Assembly: GCA_027577595.1 (NCBI GenBank)
Contig: JANBRJ010000031.1
Location: 1 to 64,000, forward strand
Origin: Coemansia sp. RSA 487
Taxonomy: Eukaryota > Kickxellomycota > Kickxellomycetes > Kickxellales > Kickxellaceae
DNA: 64,000 nt
Direction of reading: 5' to 3'
Shown: positions 39,723-48,654 of the stretch, piece after piece
Layout: every line of letters begins with the position of its first letter
How positions within the stretch are numbered: position 1 is the stretch's first letter
Program-made: the position numbers and the translations under genes
Notes under the pieces: generated by a model
What the model saw: the letters and a program-made list of their open reading frames with translations, nothing else
The model's database searches: none
What the model was told of the DNA's origin: nothing

Positions 39723-40238
39723 ATGAAGGTTGTTTTTGCTAGCATCCTTACTTTTACTCTCGCTGCATTCGCCGTTTCTGCCGCGCCTATTGGCGATTCT
39801 GGCGCCCCCGGCGAATCTGCAGCCATAGCAAGCGGTGAATTTCCACCATCAGCACCCTCTGGTGCCCTCCCAAGCGGCATAGAGATCCCACCCCCTCCCG
39901 TAGAGCCCGGTGAGCTATCCGATCTTGAAGATCCAAGCGATATTTCGGGATCTGGAGACGATATGGACTGTGGTGATTTTGGAAGCGACTCAGACGACTT
40001 TGAAGACGCGTCCGATGGCTCTGATTCCGACGATGGCGACGACCAAAGTGCTGATCTCGGTGCAGATGGATCGCCGGGTGGTATCGCTCGTCGCGATGGG
40101 TCTGGAAGGCGCCCCGGAAGCCATAGGAAGCAAAAGGGTAGAGCCTGCAGCCCAGAGATGAGCATGACGCCGCTTGGTGAAGCTTCTGGGTCTGATGATC
40201 TTGTTGCTCCGGAAATCCCCACTAGCGAGGCAGCTTAA
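39723..40238 (+). CDS. Secreted acidic/basic two-Cys protein 1 (171 aa)
   Basis: I do not recognise this family. Residues 1-20 are a signal peptide (MKVVFASILTFTLAAFAVSA, then APIGDSGAPG). The mature protein has four zones. First is a Pro/Gly/Ser zone with GIEIPPPP. Next is an acidic Asp/Ser zone (DMDCGDFGSDSDDFEDASD) with one Cys. A basic zone follows (RRDGSGRRPGSHRKQKGRAC) with the second Cys. Last is a short tail, DDLVAPEIPTSEAA. The same order recurs at 41586 and 45832. The paired Cys could form a disulfide bridging the oppositely charged halves, and dibasic sites (ARRD, GRRP) could be Kex2 cleavage points; both are inference. No transmembrane helix or GPI site seen. Confidence 0.7.
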   Translation: MKVVFASILTFTLAAFAVSAAPIGDSGAPGESAAIASGEFPPSAPSGALPSGIEIPPPPVEPGELSDLEDPSDISGSGDDMDCGDFGSDSDDFEDASDGSDSDDGDDQSADLGADGSPGGIARRDGSGRRPGSHRKQKGRACSPEMSMTPLGEASGSDDLVAPEIPTSEAA

Positions 40239-41585
40239 TTTAGGTTTCTTGTGTGTGTGGCTACTTTTTTCTATAGCAAGTTTATGTTATATAGACAAAG
40301 TTGGCTCTTTATATTTATTAACACTTTTATATATTCATAGGCACAAACGGTACTTTAGAAAAGATATTGCTTAATTTGAACAAGAGTTAATCAATAACGA
40401 TTATGTCACATTTGCTATCCAAAATTAGGTCAATTTTGTGTTGGCTGTAGACAAAAAGCAGTCAACATTTGTGACTCTATGCGGCGATTAAATATATGTT
40501 CTGACTCGCGTATGTTGATTCGGCATTACAAATCATCCTTGTGCGGCAGCCCAGGATCAATTTACAATGACAATAGGATATAGCATATCCGAACAGTATG
40601 AACAGTAAAGCTAATTTGAAGCACAGCCTCCAATCCTTGGCGTCTTGTTTTGTACAAAGTGTATCTCTTTCGCACATTTACTACAGTTGCGTGGATTCCG
40701 AAAATGCCAAGACCATTTCTTTTACATCACCCATGCACATGCGTACTGGACATGAATGGACAGAAAGGAGCTTCTTTCTGTGTATGAATAGACTCAACAC
40801 CGAAAACAGAATTGTAGAACGACTCAACCCCCACAGGAATAGACCATTTTTTCCGCTGCCAAGAAATTATATGCACTGGCCAAAGTGTGCAAAGCCAAAC
40901 GATCGTCAATATCTTAAATATATATTGTGTGTTGTAAGACTGCTTTTACTTAACGTAAAAGCGTAATTGGACATTTGCGTCCAGTATGGTGGCCTCCTTT
41001 TTAAGGTGAAGTCGTGTGCCATTTTTGAGTGGAAAGGGCTTATTCATTCGCCTTTTTTTGACAGCATCCGCATCTGCTCTGTGTTTGAGGCAGTACAACT
41101 GAGACATTTGGAAACACAATAGAAAGAATTAAAGCTTCCATCTACAAATGGACAGGTGGTATGATCATAACGCTTCCTTTTCTATTTGTATAGAAAGCAC
41201 ACACTTTCGGAATAAAGTACGAAAATTACTTTCTCTCTGCCATCAGAATGCTCAATTTTAGAATATATAAGGAAACATGAGCATCTATTTCTGAGCAAAG
41301 CGATTCCCACATCGGGTTTTTCTCTTCACCACATAAACGGACGCATTTCCTCACTCGCTGCAAACAGAACTGGCAGACTTTCTCTTGGTCACCCATCCGA
41401 CACCATCGTTACAACAAAACCCCATTTTCACCATTGTTAATAAATATAGCTGGATCTATATTTATTTCACATTATATATAAAAGCTGCGAGTATCGCACT
41501 TTCACAACTCCCACAACCAAACCAACATCTGAAGGAATTCACTCTGCTTCCTCATTCAACTTTGTACCAACCTTAGTCCATCAAG
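40239..41585. other. 1.3-kb spacer in the secreted-protein cluster
   Basis: No supported gene; a 122-codon ORF at 40598 has no features. It ends with TATATAAAAG at 41475-41484 and a C/A-rich leader for the next gene. Confidence 0.4.
41475..41484 (+). promoter_or_regulatory. TATA box for secreted gene 2
   Basis: TATATAAAAG, 102 nt upstream of the ATG at 41586. Confidence 0.55.
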
Positions 41586-41966
41586 ATGAAATTGTTTTAC
41601 GCTGGTATCCTTACCTTTACCCTTGCGGCATTTACCATTTCTGCTGCACCTGCTGGCGAGGTGAGCAGTAAACTCTCACATAAGGAATCTAGAGGCGTGG
41701 CAAACAGTGAGCATCCGTATGGTTTCCCGTCCGCAGGTGGTTTCTCGGATTGTAGTGATTCTGGAAGCGACTGGGATAACTACGATGCTAGCGACGAGCA
41801 CAGCATGTTCCACCACGAATGGTCTGATGGAGAATCCCATAGTGGAGAGCATAGGAGACGCAGGGGCCGTGGCTGCCATCCACATATGAGCGGGTTCTCT
41901 CATGATGAACATTTTGGCGACGACGGTCTTGTTCCTTCTGAAATTCTTACCGACAGCGCGGCTTAA
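41586..41966 (+). CDS. Secreted acidic/basic two-Cys protein 2 (126 aa)
   Basis: Paralogue of the 39723 protein. The signal peptide is nearly the same (MKLFYAGILTFTLAAFTISA, then APAGE). The acidic zone is FSDCSDSGSDWDNYDASDE with one Cys; the basic zone is GEHRRRRGRGCHPHMSG with the second Cys; the tail (DDGLVPSEILTDSAA) aligns with DDLVAPEIPTSEAA of copy 1. Spacing between the two Cys is shorter than in copy 1, and His replaces many residues in the mature part (EHSMFHHEW). Only the signal peptide, the two Cys contexts and the tail are conserved, so the mature region is evolving fast. Confidence 0.7.
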   Translation: MKLFYAGILTFTLAAFTISAAPAGEVSSKLSHKESRGVANSEHPYGFPSAGGFSDCSDSGSDWDNYDASDEHSMFHHEWSDGESHSGEHRRRRGRGCHPHMSGFSHDEHFGDDGLVPSEILTDSAA

Positions 41967-42848
41967 TACGTTTTTAAATCGTATGTCTCTTTTTATGCTT
42001 ATGTCGCATTTGATGGCATATTTAGTATTTCTATTTCTATTCACTCCACATGTAAACATTCTACTTGCTTGGAAACAATAAATGACAATTGAAATACTGA
42101 AACTACAATATAAAAGTGAATTCACTTTGTGCTGATTATCCTTTCTTTTTATGCACACCATGCTGAAACCAAACAACATTGCTTTATCAAGTGGAAGGCC
42201 TTTTTCGTTTCATGGCATCATTTAAAAACGTGTTTAACAGGTTATCAATATGCGGATATTGAAAGGAAAGTTCTGTTGGTCCATCAAAACATTCACGTAA
42301 TATGCAAATCAATGGCACATTCTCAAAAAATGCAAAACAAATGACAGGTACAAGGGTGAAGGGAATAGCATTCTTGAGCTGTTTTTTGGTGTAAAGTAAA
42401 TGAATAGCCAGTGCAGTGCAGGCCAGGCTTCAAAGATCGTTTGCACATTTTTTTGTCCATGCGCGAAGAAACATTCCAATCGTATGATCCTTTTGTATTA
42501 GAATGAATAAGGAAACAAGATCCGCACGATAATATCAGCCAAGAACTAATGTTTATTTTTCCTATTGGATACGGTAAAGTAATGGCACTGAGCGCTAAAG
42601 GTATTTATGTATCAAAAGTAACTTTATTTAATATATAACACCATAAATGCGTATAAAAACAGAGCGATTAATTGTAAAGTTGAAGATTTAGACTAGTAAT
42701 TCCAACCCTGGGCTATTCAATCAATGCCGGTAAATTCTAAATGTTTAGCTTACCAAAGTAAAAATCCTGTTGGGTCATGTATAGAACAAAGGCAATACAA
42801 TGGCAAATGCTGATTTTTCCAATAGCAGGTTCAAATTCTGTATTACTT
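41967..42848. other. Spacer in the secreted-protein cluster
   Basis: AT-rich; no supported gene. Confidence 0.4.
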
Positions 42849-43118
42849 TTAGGACTTGAAGGATTTTATCACCGTCTTTAGTTTGGACTTGAGCCTGATT
42901 ACAAACGGAATAATTCTTGTTTTTTTTTCAACTACATCGGGATATTGTATATATTTTGCATCACGTTTGTACGTATTCTTGGCATCTTTTACATTCTTAT
43001 CCAAAATTTCCTTAAATTCGAACCATGAAAGTGCATAGTCCTTACATCCTGTCTTTTTCCCTTTGGGGAACCCCTCGTACGTGAGCCTGTAAGCCATTCC
43101 TGGTACTCTGCTGCTCAT
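42849..43118 (-). CDS. Small orphan protein, LP/FPKG family member (89 aa)
   Basis: Not recognised. It starts MSSRVPGMAYRLTYEGFPKG, which lines up with MSGEVSEHILLSFEYQNLPKG of the 10586 protein: MS..V, a strand with alternating aromatic residues, then a Pro-Lys-Gly turn. A Trp-containing helix (SWFEFKEILDKNVKDAKNTY) follows, matching the W...AK..Y segment of the 53957 and 55814 proteins. The C-terminus is longer and Lys-rich (RLKSKLKTVIKSFKS) instead of ending YxIxP, which may be a later extension. A TATAAAT lies 110 nt upstream on its strand. It is antisense-oriented within the secreted-protein cluster and lacks a signal peptide. Confidence 0.55.
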   Translation of the reverse strand: MSSRVPGMAYRLTYEGFPKGKKTGCKDYALSWFEFKEILDKNVKDAKNTYKRDAKYIQYPDVVEKKTRIIPFVIRLKSKLKTVIKSFKS

Positions 43119-43227
43119 CGTAATAACTGAGAAAGCGAGAATGTTACTTGCTAGTTATGTATTAATAATATTGAAAAATGGATAGAGATGAAATTGCGAG
43201 CAATGGGCTAGTGGGCCATCCTTCAAA

Positions 43228-43234
43228 ATTTATA
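43228..43234 (-). promoter_or_regulatory. TATA box of the 42849 small gene
   Basis: Minus-strand TATAAAT, 110 nt upstream of the ATG at 43118. Confidence 0.45.
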
Positions 43235-44175
43235 TTCTACACAGAGAAAAAAGACACAGCGGTCACCAATAGACATATTCGTGCAGTCGCTCAATTAAAT
43301 AGCAGGCATCAAAGTCTTAAGCAAACATTAGCAAGACTTTTCCGTCGATGCTTCCTTTGAACCGCGTCCTAGATTCCGCTATGGTACTTCTGCTGACAGG
43401 AAAGTACACGGTGAAAATAATTTATAAAGGGGGTTTTCAAAGAAGCAACCCTAAAGGACTTCAAACGAACCCTTATTGTCCTTCTGAGAAGGGACAGCCA
43501 TTTACGCTTGGCATCACTGCCACCATTCGCTTCTCCAAATTGTTCGTGGCCTGTCTGTCAGTGCAAGTTATTTTAATAGCCATATGTAAGGTGCATTTAC
43601 ATGTCTATTCGCTGTATTCCACATTCTTGAGCTACAGAAAGTTGTTGTTGCTTGTTTCTTATTAAAGCATCATTTAAATGGTGCTGTAAATCAAATGGGC
43701 TGATTTAGCGATATGTAGCTCTGCTAATTGGCTTTTTGCTCACAAAATGGCGGCGGCCTCCCCCTTCTAGCTACTAGAGTCGCTCACAATCTATTTAGCT
43801 TGCAAGGAACAGCTATGTCTTTCTGATGTAAATATAAGAGCTACATCCTAGAACACAAAGAAAATGATTACGAAATTATGATTCAAATACATGCAGGGGG
43901 AAATGCGAGCAAAGCGCTCTTTTTATCTTTGCAGCGTGCTATATCCATATCAAGAGTTCAAAATATCACTACGCATCTGCTTTCCCAGGACTCAATTTTT
44001 AACACATATACGGAAACACAGCCTTTCACTCAACAGTACATATATCTTTGTACTCTTCAAACAGAATTAACAGAATCACTTTGTAACTGCATATCCAATC
44101 CGACATTACATTTGTAAAAGCAGCTCACACGTAATGATTGTTGTATTTCGGGGTCTGTTTGTCATTAGAATTGGG

Positions 44176-44183
44176 TATAAATA
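44176..44183 (+). promoter_or_regulatory. TATA box for secreted gene 3
   Basis: TATAAATA, 105 nt upstream of the ATG at 44288. Confidence 0.55.
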
Positions 44184-44287
44184 ACAGCGAGAGAAGCACA
44201 TTGGCATTTTTATAGCTTTAACTACAAGTACGACACTCATTTCTTTCTTTCTTCCATTACTCGATTACTTATTTACTGTAGCTTACT

Positions 44288-44815
44288 ATGATGAGATTTT
44301 TGTTTGCTAACATTATTCTCTTCACCTCTGCGACATCCGCTGTTTTAGCCGCTCCTGTTGGCGAATATAGCGACTCTCCCAGTCCCGCATATATAGCAAG
44401 CAACGGGTACTCAGATTCGTTCGGAGACTATGCAACTGCATCACCAGTCCCTTCTGAGATGTCGCCTCCAAGCGAAAAGTATTCGGCACCTTTTGTATAT
44501 TCTGCGGTTCCAGTGCCAACGCCACCAGAGACGCCGCTGCCAAGCGACGAGTACTCGGCACCATTGCCAAGCAATATTGGGCTCTCAGACCTTCCAACAG
44601 AGTCCAAAGGACAACCAGATATCGCTTATTCAAGTTGCTCGCCGGATACGGGAGATTACTTGAAATGCTATGACTTTGAAAGCCAGCCTGAAAGCAGCTA
44701 CTCTGCCATTGATGAATCTACAGACAACGGCAGCATGGGATACAACGACTATGGCAACGACTACGTAGAACCTTCCAATGCAGATGGTACAATCAATTCC
44801 AGTGGTGCGTATTAA
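44288..44815 (+). CDS. Secreted Ser/Pro/Tyr-rich protein 3, divergent cluster member (175 aa)
   Basis: Signal peptide MMRFLFANIILFTSATSAVLA, then APVGEYSDSPSP, matching the AP(I/A/V)G(D/E) junction of copies 1 and 2. The mature part is rich in Ser, Pro and Tyr, with short repeats (PSEKYSAPF, PSDEYSAPL). Two Cys occur close together in an acidic setting (SSCSPDTGDYLKCYDFESQ), but the basic Arg/His zone of the other copies is absent and the end is GTINSSGAY. It is therefore a diverged or incomplete relative. Position, orientation, signal junction and Cys count tie it to the cluster; function unknown. Confidence 0.6.
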   Translation: MMRFLFANIILFTSATSAVLAAPVGEYSDSPSPAYIASNGYSDSFGDYATASPVPSEMSPPSEKYSAPFVYSAVPVPTPPETPLPSDEYSAPLPSNIGLSDLPTESKGQPDIAYSSCSPDTGDYLKCYDFESQPESSYSAIDESTDNGSMGYNDYGNDYVEPSNADGTINSSGAY

Positions 44816-45831
44816 ACACAGTTTTACGCGGAAGCTTTATTTATAGCAAGTTTATGTCATATTGATGTAATTTTGGCTTTCTATTTCTTTTGCGACTCAA
44901 CTTCAACATACAATCATCTCATTTAATAGTGTCAAGCGAAAAAGTAACTTAATTTTTTCTTTCACAAAGATAGAGAGGGAATATGAAAGGAATCCGCACT
45001 CATCCCGGGTCTTAGCGGAAGTGCTTTTCTTAGCAATATCCTCTGCTCGAGTAAACAAATGTGCTTAAACATGTGGAAGGCTGTACATTCATTGTTGGCA
45101 TACATGAACTCGCACCAACATTCTAAAGCAAAATTTAGTCATTATCTTTATACGGGTTTGGGGGGAGGTGCAGTCCGTTTCAAAAAAGGATTCATACAAC
45201 ATGCAACTCAAGACACCTTCGCAACCAGACAATGCACATGGCGAGTGCGATGATGAAATTAGGTGGGGGAAAAGTAATCGCACGAGCGTCGCATTGCAGG
45301 CTTTGTTTATATTTTCCAAACATGGGAGACACTTACCAATCGCAGCGTGTGCATGCTCAAGCCAAAAAAGCATAGCATGGTGATCAGCGGAGACTGTGAG
45401 CAACTGAGACCGAGTGTTTTTTCTTGGACCATCGCGTGGCATCATGCATTAAGATTGTACCAATCACTTTTTCATACACAGACACACCCAGTGTTTTGGA
45501 GGGTAAGAGATCATTTTGCAAGCGATTGACGGGATCTTACAAGCTAGAGCAGAAAAAAAAACCTCAGCAGGTATAAAACGAAGCACAGGTCCTTTGGGTA
45601 TTCACGAATGAGGCTCTTTAGGCAAGCTACTTCGTTCCTCGTTAGACTCTTTCCTCGCTTTACCTCTTTCCTCATTTTCTTTACGCCCCACCATTTCTTG
45701 GAACATATAGCCGGTTCTATATTTCCATTAATCTCGTTCAAAAATTTCGTTACCCACATCCACATACGTCTGTTTTTAGCAACACCTCTTCCTTTGCTTC
45801 AACGCGCCTATTTCCCACTTCACTCGTAAAA
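44816..45831. other. Spacer in the secreted-protein cluster
   Basis: No supported gene. TATAAAA at 45572-45578 is the best promoter candidate for the 45832 gene. Confidence 0.4.
45572..45578 (+). promoter_or_regulatory. TATA box candidate for secreted gene 4
   Basis: TATAAAA, about 254 nt upstream of the ATG at 45832. Confidence 0.35.
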
Positions 45832-46554
45832 ATGAAGCTTCTTTCGACAGCCCTTGCATCCCTTGGTCTTGCCATGGTTGCCATGTCGGCGCCGATTCGC
45901 AGCCATAGAGAATACCAGGCTTCTGATGCTCTGGACAGCACAGATGCTCAGCCAAGCGGCGCTTACGAGCACGGCGGTCACCACTCAGGCATCGAGATTC
46001 CCGAGCACTCGGGTGGCCATGATTACTCGGTTGGCTTCCCGCCCTGGGGAGGCCACCATTCTGGGCACTCGCATTCCTGGGAGGACGACTGGGGCTGTGA
46101 CGACTCTGACGACGAATCCGACAGCGACTCTGACGACGAAGACGACGGCGACGAGGGCGATCACGGGCTGGACAACAGTCTCCTCGAAGCCAGCGACTTC
46201 TTTGACCCCGAAGAGTCCGTGGAGGGCAACGGCGAGCACTACTCCAGCAAGGCCCCGCGCAGCAAAAAGGGCGGCAAGAGGCACCGTGGCAGCCATGGGC
46301 ACCGCAGAAGACACCGCTGCCACAGCGGGTTGAGCGGCTCCCACGAGCACCACGAGCACAGGTCGTCCGACGATGGCTACAGCGTTGACGCAACCTTTGT
46401 TGTTCCGTCGCTCCCCACAGGCATTCCGCTCCCTTCTGATGATGCCACCAGCGCGCCGGCCGTCCCTACTGTGCTGCCGTTCCCGCTGTCAGCTGACCAG
46501 CCAGTCTACTCTACGTACGACGCAAGCCAGATTGCCAGCCTGTTTGGTCTCTAA
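45832..46554 (+). CDS. Secreted His-rich acidic/basic two-Cys protein 4 (240 aa)
   Basis: Largest cluster member and the GC-richest. Signal peptide MKLLSTALASLGLAMVAMS, then APIRSHREY. It shares SGIEIPEHS with copy 1 (SGIEIPPPP). The acidic zone is long (DDWGCDDSDDESDSDSDDED) with one Cys. The basic zone (KKGGKRHRGSHGHRRRHRCH) carries the second Cys, followed by SGLSGSHEHHEHR. His clusters (GGHHSGIE, GGHHSGHSHSWEDD, GSHEHHEHR) flank the charged zones and could bind zinc or copper; that is inference from composition. The C-terminal 55 residues are Pro/Val-rich and unique to this copy. It lies 264 nt upstream of the crotonase-like gene, on the same strand. Confidence 0.7.
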   Translation: MKLLSTALASLGLAMVAMSAPIRSHREYQASDALDSTDAQPSGAYEHGGHHSGIEIPEHSGGHDYSVGFPPWGGHHSGHSHSWEDDWGCDDSDDESDSDSDDEDDGDEGDHGLDNSLLEASDFFDPEESVEGNGEHYSSKAPRSKKGGKRHRGSHGHRRRHRCHSGLSGSHEHHEHRSSDDGYSVDATFVVPSLPTGIPLPSDDATSAPAVPTVLPFPLSADQPVYSTYDASQIASLFGL

Positions 46555-46818
46555 ACGACCTAGCTTTCTTTTTTTTAGTGTTTGTTCTGGCCCGAATATA
46601 CGCATCAATATTAAGTGTGATTGCGGCGATTTTTTTAGCCATCTTGATCACATGCTTTTGCTCAAGAAAATGAACATGCAATTAATTTGTCATCGGTTTC
46701 CAGACCTGACCTCCTCTCCCCCCCTCTATCCGCTGCTTTTCTTTCATCTTGTCGCCAAAGCAATTAATGTTTCTACACTATTTTTTTTTCTGCACTGTAT
46801 TCTGAAGCTAGTACCGAT

Positions 46819-48543
46819 ATGAAAGAAGAGATCGCCCAAGTCGAGGGCTGCTCGTTCACGACCGAGGAGCTGCAGCAGTTCCACCAGTACTACAAGTACC
46901 CATGGGAAACAGCCGAGCTGGACGATGGCGCCGGGATCAACGAGCGGATCGAGTACTTTGTCACGCAGATCGACCCTGCGGCGGACAGCCGCAGGCTACG
47001 CGAATGGCTGCGCACCGTGGGCATCGTCGACGCGAGCGAGCTGTCCGACGAGGCGCAAGTGTACGACAGGTTCGAAAACTACGGCTTTGCGCAGGCTCCG
47101 GGGTTCAACGAGACGCTCGGCGCCGTATACGCTGCGGTTGGTGGCGCAGACAAGCACGAGATCGGCGTACGCATGGAGCAAGCAAAGGCACGCTACTACA
47201 ACAGGCACGTTGAGCCCCTGGACTACGATGCGTACCAGCGATACAGGGAGGCGAATGCGCCAAAGCCCGTGTGCCCGTACCAGCACATGTGGGACAGCGC
47301 CGACTCCAAGAGACGCACTCGGGCGGTGGACGCAAAGGGCTTCAAGCACGTCAAGGTCGTCGATCTGGCCGACTTTGTCGGCCCTGGGGCCGAGCTGACG
47401 GCCAGCACCTTGGACAGGATCCGTGCAGATGTCGTGCGCGGACGCAGCGACGACACGTACCATGCAGTGGCTGTTCTCTCCAGCGACTGTGTTGAAGGCA
47501 GCGACGGAAGCCACGCAGCGTCTGCCGAGCCTGTATTTCTGCCCTCGCTATCACGCGATGCTGCGGATATCCAGCGCACCATGGGGGCGTACGTCCGGCT
47601 CCAGATCGAGCTGCGGCGGCTGAACCAGGCGAAGCCCGTGGTGCTGTTTGCCAGCGGCCGCGTCGACCAGAGCGCACTGGGAATCCTGCTGTCCACCGCA
47701 GATGTCATCACCACCGAAATGTTCTCGGTCGCCGCTGGCCCGCAGGAAGAGTCCGCACAAACGTTCCCGGTGTCCTCGCTATACGACTGGGCCCATCTGG
47801 GCAGCCAGTCCAGAGGAGGAGGAGGAGGAGGCTATCAGGAGGGCACGGCCGAGTACGTTTTATGCAACTCCGATCTGGTGCTGCGTAGCAGCGAGTGGGC
47901 TGCGCTTGGGCTGGGCATGGGTGTCGTGGCGCAGCGCAACATGGCTGCATCGATGGAGCGCATCCTCCTTGCTGCATCGTGCCCACCGCCCCATACGCGC
48001 GACGCCCTGCGCAAGGCGTACATGGTGGAGTCGTCGTACCCAGGCCCCTCGCGGATCGACGTCTGGACGCGGGAGATCGCCCAGCACTTTGCGCCGCTTG
48101 CCGATGGATCGCATTCGGTGGACGACTTGGTTGCAGAGCTCGAGAGCGTCCAGAAGCCCTGGGCCTCAAAGTACTTGGCATTCGCCACCGCCAGCCCCGA
48201 TTCCGCGTCGATTGCTGCCTTGCGCGTGGCTGCCCTGCGCACCACACGCAGGGGGCTGCAGTACTCGGGGGCGCTTGCCACGGAGCTCGGGGCAACCGTT
48301 GCGTGGAGCAGGGGCGAGAGAGGAGTCAAGGCGTTGCTGGAGGCTATCGACGCCGCTTCGGTTGCAGAAGCAGAGGCTGGGAACCACGCATCCGGACCAG
48401 GCGCTGGCTCCGCAAGCAACGCGCCTACCGCTGAGGAGATCCCAGGCGAGTGCCCTTTTGCCCAGATGTACCGCAGAAACCCGGAGCGCTTCAAAAACGC
48501 CGACCTCAAAGCCATATCTGGGCACAGTGCGTTGGATCTTTAG
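46819..48543 (+). CDS. Divergent crotonase (HIBYL-CoA hydrolase/Ehd3-like) protein with two CP motifs
   Basis: 574 aa, GC-rich, no intron. Residues about 175-520 resemble the ECH_2 crotonase fold of HIBCH/Ehd3: LNQAKPVVLFASGRVDQSAL, then TTEMFSVAAGP, a SHSVDDLVAELES helix near 430, and the terminal ALATELGATVAWSRGERGVKALLE. The Gly-rich oxyanion-hole loop of active enzymes (GGGVGLS-like) reads GRVDQSALGILLS here, so catalysis is doubtful and a structural role, as for Ehd3/mS47 in mitochondrial ribosomes, is possible. The N-terminal 130 residues are unassigned. Two Cys-Pro-aromatic motifs (VCPYQHMW at about 154 and ECPFAQMYRRNP near the end) bracket the fold and resemble heme-regulatory motifs. 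No clear mitochondrial presequence. Confidence 0.55.
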   Translation: MKEEIAQVEGCSFTTEELQQFHQYYKYPWETAELDDGAGINERIEYFVTQIDPAADSRRLREWLRTVGIVDASELSDEAQVYDRFENYGFAQAPGFNETLGAVYAAVGGADKHEIGVRMEQAKARYYNRHVEPLDYDAYQRYREANAPKPVCPYQHMWDSADSKRRTRAVDAKGFKHVKVVDLADFVGPGAELTASTLDRIRADVVRGRSDDTYHAVAVLSSDCVEGSDGSHAASAEPVFLPSLSRDAADIQRTMGAYVRLQIELRRLNQAKPVVLFASGRVDQSALGILLSTADVITTEMFSVAAGPQEESAQTFPVSSLYDWAHLGSQSRGGGGGGYQEGTAEYVLCNSDLVLRSSEWAALGLGMGVVAQRNMAASMERILLAASCPPPHTRDALRKAYMVESSYPGPSRIDVWTREIAQHFAPLADGSHSVDDLVAELESVQKPWASKYLAFATASPDSASIAALRVAALRTTRRGLQYSGALATELGATVAWSRGERGVKALLEAIDAASVAEAEAGNHASGPGAGSASNAPTAEEIPGECPFAQMYRRNPERFKNADLKAISGHSALDL

Positions 48544-48654
48544 CTTTCTTTTCTCTTCTTTTTCAATTACGTGTAGTTTTACCAAATCCTCCCCTTTTTA
48601 TACTTAAGATGAACGATGGTAGAAGGCTAAGAATCATCCTCTAAAGGGGGGGGC

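Larger units (their letters stand above)
43119..44287. other. Spacer with two outward TATA boxes
   Basis: TATAAAT on the minus strand at 43228-43234 serves the 42849 gene and TATAAATA at 44176-44183 serves the 44288 gene. The 105-codon ORF at 43348 shows no motif. Confidence 0.4.
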
